Counted from the first letter of the stretch, positions 1 to 8,286 are shown. The stretch is DNA of 33,410 nt from an uncultured Leifsonia sp. (GCF_945957465.1 NZ_CAMFLC010000039.1:1-33410); one strand, 5' to 3'. Numbers and translations are program-made. The notes: generated from the sequence alone by a model not told the origin.

Positions 1-606
1 CGCGTGCACCTGCAGCAGGGCGCCGACTTCTACGCGTCGCTGCGCACCTCCACCGCGCTCGAGAAGGCGGAGGTCGCGGTCGTCGTGCTCGACGTCTCCG
101 AGCCGATCAGCGAGCAGGACGTGCGCATCATCGACCTGGTGCTGGAGTCCGGGCGTGCGCTCGTGCTGGCGTTCAACAAGTGGGACCTCCTCGACGACGA
201 CCGCCGCCGCTACCTGGAGCGCGAGATCGAGCAGGATCTCGCCCACGTGTCGTGGGCGCCGCGCGTCAACATCTCGGCGCGCACCGGCCGGCATCTCGAG
301 AAGCTGGTGCCGGCGCTGGAACTCGCGCTCGAGTCGTGGGACACCCGCATCCCGACCGGCAAGTTCAACGCGTTCCTCGCCGAGCTCACCGCGGCGCACC
401 CGCACCCGGTTCGCGGCGGCAAGCAGCCGCGCATCCTGTTCGGCACGCAGGCGTCGAGCCGGCCGCCGACATTCGTGGTGTTCACCACGGGCTTCCTCGA
501 CCCGGGCTACCGGCGCTACATCATCCGCCGTCTGCGCGAGGTCTACGGCTTCGAGGGCACGCCCATCGTGCTGAACATGCGCGTGCGCGAGAAGCGCAAA
601 CGCTGA
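1..606 (+). CDS. der: GTPase Der (EngA), 3' part only
   Basis: Essential ribosome-assembly GTPase with two G domains and a KH-like C-terminal domain. Only the last ~200 residues are in the window; the frame is open to the left edge, so the start lies upstream. Visible are the end of the second G domain with the NKWD (G4) base-recognition motif about 58 residues in, an SAR (G5-like) motif about 34 residues later, and then the KH-like domain ending in a basic tail (VREKRKR). Length and C-terminus agree with the family. It is a housekeeping chromosomal gene and marks the left part of the window as chromosome rather than mobile element. Confidence 0.95.
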   Translation, partial: RVHLQQGADFYASLRTSTALEKAEVAVVVLDVSEPISEQDVRIIDLVLESGRALVLAFNKWDLLDDDRRRYLEREIEQDLAHVSWAPRVNISARTGRHLEKLVPALELALESWDTRIPTGKFNAFLAELTAAHPHPVRGGKQPRILFGTQASSRPPTFVVFTTGFLDPGYRRYIIRRLREVYGFEGTPIVLNMRVREKRKR

Positions 607-628
607 CGCCGGTCCCGCCGCCACCCGG

Positions 629-650
629 CCGCCCGTATCGGCCCGGGCGG
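629..650 (+). terminator. Putative terminator after der
   Basis: Perfect 7-bp stem (CCGCCCG / CGGGCGG) with an 8-base loop, beginning 22 bases after the der stop codon. There is no strong T-run, as is usual in high-GC actinobacteria. The rest of 607-834 has no gene. Confidence 0.5.
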
Positions 651-688
651 TGTCAAGGGACGGCGCGGCGTGGCGCAGGATGGATTTC

Positions 689-728
689 GGTGACGCGTCA
701 CCCCAATGGTGGGGGGACCCGATTGGGG
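689..728 (+). promoter_or_regulatory. Palindrome and inverted repeat upstream of the glycosyltransferase operon
   Basis: GGTGACGCGTCACC at 689-702 is a perfect 14-bp palindrome. It is followed by a second inverted repeat, CCCCAAT (701-707) / ATTGGGG (722-728). Both lie 107-146 bases before the chosen start of the glycosyltransferase, where an operator or 5' leader structure would be expected. No regulator can be named. Confidence 0.4.
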
Positions 729-834
729 GTCTTTGTACCCCGCCTTGTCTTCACTAATGTGGACCACTGACGGAGCTACCCGACCGCGCTACCCGAAGGC
801 GCGGGCTCCACCCATTGAGGACGCATACCCGACC

Positions 835-3168
835 ATGAGTTCTACAAGTTCATACACGCCTGCCCGGAAACGGCAGTGGGGCGCCGAGCGCCGCACCGAA
901 CCGCTGCCCACCGTGCACCCGAAACCCTCCGATCGAAAGATCACCTGGAGCCGTGTCGCCATCGTCGCGACCATCGTGTTCTGGGCCATCTACGTCGTGA
1001 CGACGATCATCCGGCAGTTCCTCGTGCTCGGCACGCAGGACTTCCGGTTCACGATGGAAGCCATCGGCTACACCGTCGTCGTCACGTTCCTGACGTTCTC
1101 CGCGCTGATGTACCTGGTCGCCCGTCAGGGTGCGTTGCAGCGGTTCCAGAAGCACGTGCGCGTTCCGCGCGCCGAGCTCGACCGCCACTTCGCGCAGAAC
1201 CAGCCGTCGATCACGGTGCTCGTGCCCTCCTACGCGGAGGAGCCCGAGGTCGTGCGGATGACGCTGCTCTCGGCCGCGCTGCAGGAGTTCCCGTCCATGC
1301 GGGTGGTGCTGCTGGTCGACGACAACCCGAACCCGACCGACCCCGCCGTCGCCGAGCGGCTGGACGCCACGCGTGCTCTCGCCGACAGCATCACCGGTCA
1401 GCTCGCGGAGCCGCGGTTCCGCTTCACCGACGCCCTGCTGCGGCACGAACTCGGTGACGAGCGTGCGTTCGTGTCCGACGAGGCCGCCCTCGAACTGGCC
1501 GAGCACTACCGCTGGGCCGCCGAGTGGCTGTACGCCCAGGCCGACGCTCACAGCATCGACGACCACGTCGACGTCTTCTTCGCCGACCAGGTGCTCCGTG
1601 CGCTCGGCGACGAGCTCGCCCTGACCGCGGAGGCCGTGAATGCCGCCGTCTCGGAGGGCGCCGAGCTCCCCTCGGAGCGGGTCGCTCAGCTCTACCGCCG
1701 CCTGGCGTGGACGTTCGACGCCGAGTTGATGGTCTTCGAGCGCAAGAAGTGGGCCTCCCTGTCGCACGAGGCGAACAAGGCGATGAACCTGAACGCCTAC
1801 ATCGGCCTCATGGGCGGCACCTACCGTGCCGAGCAGACGCCGGACGGTCCGGTCCTGAACCCGGTGCCCGCGGCCTCCCGCCGGCCCGGTGACATCCAGA
1901 TCCCGGACAGCGACTTCCTGCTCACGCTCGACGCCGACTCGATCCTGCTGCGCGAGTACTGCCTGCGGCTCACCTACTTCCTGCAGCAGCCGGACAACGC
2001 GCGCGTCGCCGTCACCCAGACGCCGTACTCCTCGTTCCGCGGCGCCGGCACCCGCATCGAGCGCCTGGCGGGTGCGACGACCGACATCCAGCACATCCTC
2101 CACCAGGGCAAGAGCTACTACGGAGCGACGTTCTGGGTCGGTGCCAACGCGGTGATCCGCAAGCGGGCACTGGAAGACATCGTCGAGACCGAGTGGGTCG
2201 GCGGGTTCGAGGTGCGCCGGTACATCCAGGACCGCACGGTCATCGAGGACACCGAGTCGAGCATCGACCTCGGCACCCACGGCTGGACGCTCGTCAACTA
2301 CCCGGAGCGCCTCAGCTACTCGGCCACCCCGCCCGACTTCGGCTCGCTCATCGTGCAGCGCCGCCGCTGGGCGAACGGCGGCCTCCTGATCCTCCCGAAG
2401 CTGTGGAAGCAGGTGCGGGAGCGCAGGCGCCGCGGCGAGAACGTCTCGCGCATCGAGCTGCTGCTGCGGGTCAACTACATGGCCTCCATCTGCTGGGCCA
2501 GCTTCGGCCTGGTGTTCCTGCTGGCCTACCCGTACGACGGTCGCCTGTTGAGCCCGATGGTGCTGCTGGCGGCGCTGCCGTACTTCATCAGCCAGGCCAG
2601 CGACCTCCGTTACGCCGGATACAAGGCGACCGACATCTTCCGGATCTACGGCTTCAACCTGATCCTGCTGCCGGTCAACCTGGCCGGAGTGCTCAAGTCG
2701 ATCCAGCAGTCGCTGACCGGCAAGAAGATCCCGTTCGCCCGCACCCCGAAGGTCAAGAACCGCACCGCGTCGCCGCTGCTGTACGTGATCGCGCCGATCG
2801 CGATCATCGCGTTCTCGCTGTTCACGCTGTGGCGTGACTGGAACGCGCACAACTGGGGCAACGCCGCGTTCGCCGCGTTCAACGCCACCCTGGCCATCTG
2901 GTCACTCGTCGCCTACATCGGCATCTGGAACTCCATCGTCGACATCTGGCTCGGTCTCACCAAGCCGCTCTACGTGGACAAGAAGCGGAAGAGCGCGGCG
3001 CCGGCCACCGCCCCGGTGACCGAGTCGATCGACTGGCGCTCGGTGCTCTACCACGGCCACACCGGCGGCGAGGTGCCGCACCTGGAGCGCACCGCGCTGC
3101 GAGACGACGCCCCGGCTGCGGCCGCCTCCGACGCGGCCGTGTCCGACGACCAGAGGCAGGCCGCCTGA
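835..3168 (+). CDS. Cellulose-synthase-like family 2 membrane glycosyltransferase
   Basis: Predicted processive inverting glycosyltransferase that polymerises a nucleotide-sugar at the membrane and probably exports the chain. From the ATG at 835 (777 aa): membrane segments near residues 38-60 and 73-96, a GT2 start motif (ITVLVPSYAEEPEVV, ~125-139), a DDNPNP motif, the DxD of LTLDADS (D366/D368), an ED-TE acid pair (~471-474) and QRRRW (508-512) matching the QxxRW signature of cellulose, chitin and hyaluronan synthases. Several C-terminal membrane segments follow. An acidic helical insertion (~185-300) separates the first nucleotide-binding motif from DxD and is longer than usual. An earlier in-frame start at 706 lies within the palindrome region and is unlikely. 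The stop overlaps the next start (TGATG), so the two genes are coupled. Substrate is not deducible; the chitinase-like neighbour suggests GlcNAc polymers. Confidence 0.85.
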   Translation: MSSTSSYTPARKRQWGAERRTEPLPTVHPKPSDRKITWSRVAIVATIVFWAIYVVTTIIRQFLVLGTQDFRFTMEAIGYTVVVTFLTFSALMYLVARQGALQRFQKHVRVPRAELDRHFAQNQPSITVLVPSYAEEPEVVRMTLLSAALQEFPSMRVVLLVDDNPNPTDPAVAERLDATRALADSITGQLAEPRFRFTDALLRHELGDERAFVSDEAALELAEHYRWAAEWLYAQADAHSIDDHVDVFFADQVLRALGDELALTAEAVNAAVSEGAELPSERVAQLYRRLAWTFDAELMVFERKKWASLSHEANKAMNLNAYIGLMGGTYRAEQTPDGPVLNPVPAASRRPGDIQIPDSDFLLTLDADSILLREYCLRLTYFLQQPDNARVAVTQTPYSSFRGAGTRIERLAGATTDIQHILHQGKSYYGATFWVGANAVIRKRALEDIVETEWVGGFEVRRYIQDRTVIEDTESSIDLGTHGWTLVNYPERLSYSATPPDFGSLIVQRRRWANGGLLILPKLWKQVRERRRRGENVSRIELLLRVNYMASICWASFGLVFLLAYPYDGRLLSPMVLLAALPYFISQASDLRYAGYKATDIFRIYGFNLILLPVNLAGVLKSIQQSLTGKKIPFARTPKVKNRTASPLLYVIAPIAIIAFSLFTLWRDWNAHNWGNAAFAAFNATLAIWSLVAYIGIWNSIVDIWLGLTKPLYVDKKRKSAAPATAPVTESIDWRSVLYHGHTGGEVPHLERTALRDDAPAAAASDAAVSDDQRQAA

Positions 3169-4817
3169 TGGCCCGCTCGGACAGGAAAGCCGCCAAGGCG
3201 GCTGCTGCGGCCGCTGCCGCTGACTCGTCCGTCGCGCAGACCGACCGTCTGCAGGCGCCCGAGTCGGACTCCGGCCGTCGTCTCTCGCCGTGGCGGGTGA
3301 TCGGCGCCGCGCTCGTCGCGATCGTCGTCGTCTCCGGCGGGGTCGTCGGCTTCCAGTGGTGGAGCGCCCGCGCCTCCGTCGACGTCAAGCCGTGGTTCGC
3401 CTCGTTCGTGGATGTGACCGCGACCCCGAAGTACGCGTTCGAGAACCTCGGCACGACCTCCACCAAGGATGCCGTGCTCTCGTTCATCGTCTCGAGCCCG
3501 TCGAACGCCTGCACGCCTTCGTGGGGCGCCGCCTACACGATGGATCAGGCGCGCGGTTCGCTCGATCTGGACCGCCGGATCGCCCGGCTGCAGCAGCAGG
3601 GCGGGGACATCGCGGTGTCGTTCGGCGGGCAGGCCAATGAGGAGCTCGCCGTCGGCTGCACCGATCCGGCCGCTCTGAAGACCGCGTACGCGTCGGTCGT
3701 GGACCGGTACAAGGTCGGCACCATCGATCTGGACCTGGAGGGCGACGGCCTGGTGAATGCCGACGCCGCCTCCCGCCGGGCCACCGCGATCGCCGAACTG
3801 CAGCGGGAGCGCCGCGCCGCGGGCAAGGGTCTGGCGGTGTGGCTGACCCTCCCGGTCGCGCCCACCGGCATGACCACCGACGGCACCAACGCCATCGCCG
3901 CGATGCTGAAAGCCAAGGTCGATCTCGCCGGCGTCAACCTGATGACCATGGACTACGGGCAGGCCAAGGACGCGTCGAAGTCGATGGCCGCGACCTCCGA
4001 GGCGGCGCTCAGCGCCGCGCAGAGGCAGCTCGGCGTGCTGTACAACCGGGCGGGCATCCACCAGTCCGACCCGAGCCTGTGGGCGAAGATCGGCGCCACC
4101 CCGATGATCGGTCAGAACGATGACGAGGGCCAGATCTTCGGCCTCGCCGACGCCAAGTCGCTCAACGCCTGGGCGGTCTCGACCGGCCTCGGCCGCATGT
4201 CGATGTGGTCGGCGAACCGCGACAAGACCTGCGGCTCCAACTACGTCGACCTGACCGTGGTCTCCGACGCGTGCAGCGGCGTGAACCAGGGCAAGCAGAC
4301 CTTCGCCGGCCTGCTCTCGAAGGGCTTCGACGGCCGCATCGCGCTGGGGGAGGGCGCCGTGACCACCGCGGAGCCGACCTCCGCCGCCGCCACCGACGAC
4401 CCCGCCCACTCGCCGTACCCGATCTGGACCGCCAGCAACTCGTACCTCAAGGGCACCAAGGTCACCTGGCACCACAACGTCTACGAGGCCAAGTGGTGGA
4501 CCAAGGGCGACGTGCCGGACAACCCCGTGCTCAACCAGTGGGAGACCCCGTGGGAGCTGGTGGGCCCGGTGCTGCCGGGCGAGACCCCCATCCCGCAGCC
4601 GACCCTGCCCCCTGGCACCTACCCGACCTGGTCGGGCGAGACCCCGTACGACAAGGGCGCGCGTGTGCTCTTCGACGGTGTGCCGTTCGAAGCCAAGTGG
4701 TGGACGCAGGGCGACAGCCCGGAGGCGGCCAGCGCCAACCCAGACTCGTCCCCCTGGGCCCCGCTCACCCAGGACGAGATCGACACGATCCTGGGCGGTG
4801 GTACCCCCCAGAAGTGA
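3168..4817 (+). CDS. Membrane-anchored GH18-type protein with two CBM5/12 modules
   Basis: 549 aa. An Ala-rich cytosolic tail is followed by one membrane anchor (~43-65) and an extracellular GH18-like barrel. The GH18 catalytic signature DxxDxDxE appears as GTIDLDLE (184-191), with E191 as the expected acid and the first Asp replaced by Gly. Two carbohydrate-binding modules of the CBM5/12 (ChtBD3) type follow, near 415-465 and 485-535, each with a YP-W opening and an EAKWWT core. It starts inside the stop codon of the glycosyltransferase. A synthase and a chitinase-like protein in one operon suggest a secreted GlcNAc-type polysaccharide that is trimmed or bound on the cell surface; this is inference. 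It could also be a non-catalytic wall-binding protein. Confidence 0.8.
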   Translation: MARSDRKAAKAAAAAAAADSSVAQTDRLQAPESDSGRRLSPWRVIGAALVAIVVVSGGVVGFQWWSARASVDVKPWFASFVDVTATPKYAFENLGTTSTKDAVLSFIVSSPSNACTPSWGAAYTMDQARGSLDLDRRIARLQQQGGDIAVSFGGQANEELAVGCTDPAALKTAYASVVDRYKVGTIDLDLEGDGLVNADAASRRATAIAELQRERRAAGKGLAVWLTLPVAPTGMTTDGTNAIAAMLKAKVDLAGVNLMTMDYGQAKDASKSMAATSEAALSAAQRQLGVLYNRAGIHQSDPSLWAKIGATPMIGQNDDEGQIFGLADAKSLNAWAVSTGLGRMSMWSANRDKTCGSNYVDLTVVSDACSGVNQGKQTFAGLLSKGFDGRIALGEGAVTTAEPTSAAATDDPAHSPYPIWTASNSYLKGTKVTWHHNVYEAKWWTKGDVPDNPVLNQWETPWELVGPVLPGETPIPQPTLPPGTYPTWSGETPYDKGARVLFDGVPFEAKWWTQGDSPEAASANPDSSPWAPLTQDEIDTILGGGTPQK

Positions 4818-4823
4818 CTCGGT

Positions 4824-4855
4824 GGCGGGATGCTGCCTCCTGTGCGCATCCCGCC
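4824..4855 (+). terminator. Putative terminator after the GH18 gene
   Basis: Perfect 9-bp stem GGCGGGATG / CATCCCGCC around a 14-base loop, 6 bases after the stop codon. No T-run follows. Positions 4856-5054 contain no gene that I can support. Confidence 0.55.
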
Positions 4856-5054
4856 GCCGACCCACTCGGACCAACCGCTGCGGGGCGGGACGTCCGTGGC
4901 GCTCGCGCGCGCACGCTCGTCGGGAGCGGTGCGTTCGGCGCCGGTGCTGGCGGGGCCCACAGTGGCTTTCGGGTTGGTCACGACCGGCCCCGCCGGCACG
5001 CTAAGATAGTCGAGTTGTCTCATTTGGCGCCCCCCGGCCTGGGTGGGACAGCAA

Positions 5055-5102
<48 letters not shown>

Positions 5103-5135
5103 TTACCCCTCCTGGTTGGCTCAAAAATTGAATAA

Positions 5136-5209
5136 CGGGATGTGGCGCAGCTTGGTAGCGCACCTGACTGGGGGTCAGGGGGTCGCAGGTTCAAATCCTG
5201 TCATCCCGA
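5136..5209 (+). tRNA. tRNA-Pro, anticodon GGG
   Basis: Full cloverleaf of 74 bases: acceptor CGGGATG (5136-5142) pairs with CATCCCG (5202-5208), discriminator A; D arm with GGTAGCG; anticodon stem CCTGA/TCAGG around CTGGGGG with anticodon GGG at 5170-5172; T arm GCAGGTTCAAATCCTGT. CCA is not encoded. It decodes CCC. It lies 34 bases after the broken tRNA-Pro and beside the putative integrase sites, so it may be carried by, or rebuilt by, the integrated element. Confidence 0.95.
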
Positions 5210-5214
5210 CGTAA

Positions 5215-5249
5215 AAGCCCTGGTGAGAGCATGTTTCTCGCCGGGGCTT
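5215..5249 (+). terminator. Hairpin after tRNA-Pro
   Basis: 13-pair stem, including two G-T pairs, between 5215-5227 and 5237-5249 with a 9-base loop, starting 6 bases after the tRNA. Probable tRNA transcript terminator or processing hairpin. Confidence 0.65.
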
Positions 5250-5274
5250 CGTCATGTCTTGGGAGGGTTTTTGT

Positions 5275-5380
5275 TGGTCCCCCTCTGGTCCCCCTGGACC
5301 CGCGCACGCTCGGGCTGCCTGTGGATAGATGGGCCCTCCGAGACCCCTTCCCTGTGGATAAGGGGACCAAAAGGGGACCA
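5275..5380 (+). repeat. Paired direct and inverted repeats next to the tRNA (candidate integrase arm sites)
   Basis: TGGTCCCCCT occurs at 5275-5284 and again at 5286-5295, an 11-base period. Its near reverse complement AGGGGACCA occurs at 5361-5369 and 5372-5380, again 11 apart. CCTGTGGATA is also repeated at 5318-5327 and 5351-5360, 33 bases apart. Helically phased short repeats beside a tRNA attachment site are what arm-type binding sites of tyrosine integrases look like. No protein gene is credible in 5250-5531. Confidence 0.5.
5320..5361 (-). promoter_or_regulatory. Two DnaA-box-like words
   Basis: TGTGGATAA at 5353-5361 is the exact complement of the DnaA box TTATCCACA. TGTGGATAG at 5320-5328 differs at one base. 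They sit between the two arm-like repeat pairs. They may be DnaA sites, or just part of the integrase recognition repeats. Confidence 0.35.
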
Positions 5381-5502
5381 GAACGATTCCCGGCCTCATT
5401 CGCCCCCCTGCCCGGCTGTTATCGGATGGACGTGAGGACTCGGTAGTCCCCGCTTCTCTCGGACGCGGGCGAGAGCGGCTCGCGTGAACCGAGGCTTGAT
5501 AT

Positions 5503-5518
5503 GCAAGTAGCCACTTGC
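5503..5518 (+). promoter_or_regulatory. Operator-like inverted repeat before the ArsR gene
   Basis: GCAAGT-AGCC-ACTTGC is a perfect 6-bp inverted repeat with a 4-base spacer, 14 bases before the GTG start of the ArsR-family gene. Such a dyad overlapping the start region fits autoregulation by an ArsR-type dimer. Confidence 0.55.
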
Positions 5519-5531
5519 CTACTGTGGAGGC

Positions 5532-5810
5532 GTGGGAGACATCTACCAAGCACTCGCCGATCCGACCAGGCGCCTCATCCTCGATGAGCTCTCCGAGCGC
5601 GATGGGCAGAGCTTGTTCGAGTTGTGCGGCCGGCTGGCGATGCGGCATGGCATTGCGTCGTCCAGGCAGGCGATCTCCCAGCATCTGACCGTCTTGGAAG
5701 AAGCGGGACTTGTCAGCTCGCAACGTTCTGGGCGGACGAAACTCCTCTCCCTGCACACCGAGCCGCTGCGGGAGATCACCGAACGCTGGCTCACCGAACC
5801 GAAGGAATGA
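5532..5810 (+). CDS. ArsR-family winged-helix regulator
   Basis: 92 aa and nearly all winged helix: helix 1 starts QALADPTRRLILDEL, the recognition helix is in SRQAISQHLTVLEEAGLV, and the wing in SSQRSGRTKLLSLH. No cysteine metal-binding cluster of the arsenic or cadmium sensors is visible, so it belongs to the non-metal branch often paired with VOC or SRPBCC proteins. The GTG start at 5532 has GGAGG only one base upstream, so translation may be leaderless or use poor spacing. A perfect dyad lies just upstream. It is 3 bases from the next gene, forming a two-gene operon. It sits between the attachment site and the integrase and is therefore likely cargo. Confidence 0.8.
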   Translation: MGDIYQALADPTRRLILDELSERDGQSLFELCGRLAMRHGIASSRQAISQHLTVLEEAGLVSSQRSGRTKLLSLHTEPLREITERWLTEPKE

Positions 5811-5813
5811 CTC

Positions 5814-6206
5814 ATGAGCATCCGAATCAACGTCACGAGCGTCTTCGTTGACGACCAGGCCAAGGCACTCGCCTTCTACACCGACAAGCTCGGCTTCGTC
5901 CCCAAGAACGACGTGCCACTGGGCGAGTTCCGCTGGCTGACCGTGGTCGGACCTGACGCACCCGACGGCCCCGAGCTGCTGCTGGAGCCCAATCAGCACC
6001 CTGCGGCCAACGCCTATACAGCCGCACTCGTCGCCGACGGCATCCCGGCAGCCTCCTTCGCCGTTGACGATGTGGCCGCGACCTATGCGCAGCTTGTTGC
6101 TGGCGGCGTCCGATTCACGCAAGAACCGACACCGATGGGGCCTGTCGTCACCGCCGTATTGGACGACACCTGCGGAAACCTCATCCAGCTCACAAGCCCG
6201 GCATAA
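5814..6206 (+). CDS. VOC (glyoxalase/bleomycin-resistance fold) protein
   Basis: 130 aa, one VOC unit with two beta-alpha-beta-beta-beta halves: the first starts VTSVFVDDQAKALAFYTDKLGF, the second around ASFAVDDVAATYAQLVAGGVRF. It ends with GNLIQLTSPA, where metal-dependent members usually have Glu (GNLIEL); the Gln suggests that metal use is altered or absent. Many such proteins bind or modify small toxic molecules, but no substrate can be assigned. It is co-transcribed with the ArsR regulator (ATG 3 bases after its stop, GAAGGA upstream). The next gene runs convergently. Confidence 0.8.
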   Translation: MSIRINVTSVFVDDQAKALAFYTDKLGFVPKNDVPLGEFRWLTVVGPDAPDGPELLLEPNQHPAANAYTAALVADGIPAASFAVDDVAATYAQLVAGGVRFTQEPTPMGPVVTAVLDDTCGNLIQLTSPA

Positions 6207-6279
6207 CACAGGCCACCGTCGTTCACGTCCAGCATTGCCGCCTGCATCGGTTTGCCCCGAGTCCAGCCCGATCGCGGAG

Positions 6280-7509
6280 CTAGATGCCGCGCTTGGGCGG
6301 CTGACTCTGGCGCGCATGGCGACGCTGCCCCGCGGCAGAGAGGAAGGCGTTGGCCTGCTCAGCGGCGGAGGCGAGGTGGCGGTCGTCGGGGTGCAGGTAG
6401 CCGCGGGTGGTCTCCAGCGAGGCGTGCCCGAGGATGTCTTGGAGGACGTGCAGAGGGATGCCGGCGTCGGCCATCCAGGTCGCCCCGGTGTGGCGCAGGC
6501 CGTGCCGGGTGAGGTCAGGCAGCCCGAGCTTCGCCACGACGCCGTCCCAGTTCGTGGCGTCGCGGACGGTCGCAGTGGTGAGGTAGCCGCCCTTCGGACC
6601 GACCAGCAACGAGTCCGCGGGCTCCTTGCCGTCGGTGAGGCGTTCGAGCACGGGCCGGAGCGGTTCGAGGATCGGCACGCGTCGCTCTTTGCGGCTCTTG
6701 GTCGGCTTCGTGACCAGGCCACCCTTGCCGGGGAACACCTGCCGGCGGATCACCACGAGGTTCTTGTCGAAGTCGACATCCCCGACCTGCAACCCAGACA
6801 CCTCCGAGGACCGGGCCGCGAGCAGCGCGGCGAGCATCACGAAGTCGCTGTAGGACTGATGCACCTTCCCGCATGCGCGCGCGAGGCGGTTGAGGGTCTT
6901 CATGTCCGGGATCGCGTGCGCCCGCGGGGAGGCGTGTTCGGCGGACTGGCCGCGGAAGGCGTTGCGATTCAGGCTCCGCTTGGCACGGTTCTTCGCGGGG
7001 TTGATCTGGATCAGCCCGTCCCGCACGGCTTCATCGAGCACCCGCACGAGCGGGGCGATAGTGTTCTTGATAGTTGAGGCGCCGTGACGCTGTTCCCACT
7101 CATCAATGGTGCGGTCGATGATCCCCGCGGTGATTTGGGTGACCGGCAGATGCCCGAGCGCGGGCAGCACCCGCAGCTTCAGCCCGTACCCGTAGGTCTC
7201 GCCGGTGGAGGTCGGGTCCAGGCCCCGCGCCCACCGGTCGCCGATGGAGGTGACGAACTCCAGCAGCGTCATGGACACGTCCATGCCCTTGGTCGAGGAG
7301 TTGCGGAGCTGGTCGAAGAACGCGTGCGCGGCCGCTTCGTCCCGCACGATCTCCGAGCGGATCACCCGGCGCTTGGTGGTCGGGTCCGTCCACCGGGCGC
7401 GGGCGCGGATGCCGTAGGAGCGGCGCTCCATGTCCGTGGAGACCTTCACACCAATCGGCGGGACCGGCTTGGGCTCAGCGGTCGGCTGCGGCTCAGCTCT
7501 CCGGGGCAT
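6280..7509 (-). CDS. int: Tyrosine recombinase (element integrase)
   Basis: 409 aa site-specific recombinase that would integrate and excise the element at the tRNA-Pro. The N-terminus (~30-70) is a small arm-type DNA-binding region, followed by the SAM-like core-binding domain (~80-175) and the catalytic domain. Catalytic residues visible: R233 (AARSSE), H336-x-x-R339 (HGLRH), H362 (GHAS) and nucleophile Y371 (RGYLH). The complete set suggests activity. The start overlaps the end of the excisionase gene by 17 bases. The C-terminus faces the tRNA junction about 1 kb away, with the ArsR/VOC cargo between. Confidence 0.93.
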   Translation of the reverse strand: MPRRAEPQPTAEPKPVPPIGVKVSTDMERRSYGIRARARWTDPTTKRRVIRSEIVRDEAAAHAFFDQLRNSSTKGMDVSMTLLEFVTSIGDRWARGLDPTSTGETYGYGLKLRVLPALGHLPVTQITAGIIDRTIDEWEQRHGASTIKNTIAPLVRVLDEAVRDGLIQINPAKNRAKRSLNRNAFRGQSAEHASPRAHAIPDMKTLNRLARACGKVHQSYSDFVMLAALLAARSSEVSGLQVGDVDFDKNLVVIRRQVFPGKGGLVTKPTKSRKERRVPILEPLRPVLERLTDGKEPADSLLVGPKGGYLTTATVRDATNWDGVVAKLGLPDLTRHGLRHTGATWMADAGIPLHVLQDILGHASLETTRGYLHPDDRHLASAAEQANAFLSAAGQRRHARQSQPPKRGI

Positions 7510-7705
7510 GGTCGTGTTCCAGCTCCGCCAGCCAGCGATCCACGGCGTCGAGCCGATACCGGGCGATCCCGCCCAGGCGCAGGAACGGCGGCCCCGTGCC
7601 CGCCGACCGCCACCGCGACAGGGTGGACTCCGAGACCTTCAAGTACGCCGCGACCTCGCGGCTGTGCATGAGCGGCGACACCACGAGCGTCCCTTCGTCG
7701 CTCAT
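7493..7705 (-). CDS. xis: Excisionase-type MerR/HTH_17 protein
   Basis: 70 aa containing one winged HTH of the HTH_17 type: SREVAAYLKVSESTLSRWRSAG, followed by the wing motif PPFLRLGGIARYRLDAVDRWL. It is the usual recombination directionality factor beside a tyrosine integrase. Its start overlaps the upstream stop by ATGA, and it overlaps the integrase start, so all three genes are coupled. Confidence 0.85.
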   Translation of the reverse strand: MSDEGTLVVSPLMHSREVAAYLKVSESTLSRWRSAGTGPPFLRLGGIARYRLDAVDRWLAELEHDHAPES

Positions 7706-8286
7706 GACAGTTCTCCGGTGTCGGGGTCGAGGGTGCGGTAGAACGCTTCCTCGGCGTCGCGGCGAGCCTGGACGTCGGCCATGACGAACTCCACGAACTC
7801 GGCGTCGCGGTCGATGATCGGCAGGTCCTGGATCGGGTCGGCGGGTTCCTCACCGGGCCAGACGGTCTGCCTGGTGGGCCGGTCGTGGTCGAGCTTCGTG
7901 CCGGACGCAGCGACCCATTCGCGCAGCCGCTGGCGGGCGTCGGCGAAGTCGCGGTGCCAGCCCAGTGGCGCGGAGCCGTTCTGCTCGGGGTCGTAGGCGC
8001 ACAGCCAGTGCAGGTGCAGCGCGGACAGCTCCCACAGCAGCTCAGAGTGGGCGTACCAGGCGGGCGGGATCACCGCGGCGGGCAGACCGTAGGTGTGCCG
8101 CAGCCAGTCCACCCACCGGTTCAGCTCCAGCCACTCGACCTCGGCATCGTCGGCGTTCAGCAGGTTCCAGTTGATCGGGTGCGGCGGCTCCGCGATCAGC
8201 GGGTCCTCGAAGCCCTCGTCGCCGTCCAGCTCCGGGCCGGGCAGGTCGCCCGTGGTGGCGTCATCGTCGCGGGGATCGTCGGACAT
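7702..8286 (-). CDS. DUF4913-like element protein
   Basis: 194 aa from the ATG at 8286, which has AGGAG seven bases upstream; a longer in-frame start at 8322 lies in a CCCCGG/CCGGGG hairpin and lacks such a site. The N-terminus is acidic. The core has the tryptophan-rich pattern of DUF4913 (W-L-ELNRWVDWLRHTYGL, PAWYAHSELLWELSALHLHWL, GWHRDFADARQRLREW), which I recall from actinobacterial plasmids and ICEs next to coupling-protein genes. No catalytic motif or membrane segment is seen. The role is unknown; position suggests an accessory transfer or excision factor. Confidence 0.65.
   Translation of the reverse strand: MSDDPRDDDATTGDLPGPELDGDEGFEDPLIAEPPHPINWNLLNADDAEVEWLELNRWVDWLRHTYGLPAAVIPPAWYAHSELLWELSALHLHWLCAYDPEQNGSAPLGWHRDFADARQRLREWVAASGTKLDHDRPTRQTVWPGEEPADPIQDLPIIDRDAEFVEFVMADVQARRDAEEAFYRTLDPDTGELS

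Noticed and set aside
850-2850. 666-codon open frame antisense to the glycosyltransferase
   Set aside because: High-GC shadow; composition is Arg/Asp/Val/Gln-rich without motifs, while the sense frame has complete GT2 motifs.
3048-4874. 608-codon open frame antisense to the GH18 gene
   Set aside because: Low-complexity Gly/Arg/Val shadow of the real gene.
5142-5435. Open frame starting in the tRNA-Pro, and antisense frames over the tRNA (ending MTGFEPATP)
   Set aside because: These are the well-known artefacts of translating tRNA genes. They have no other protein support and cross the tRNA and repeat region.
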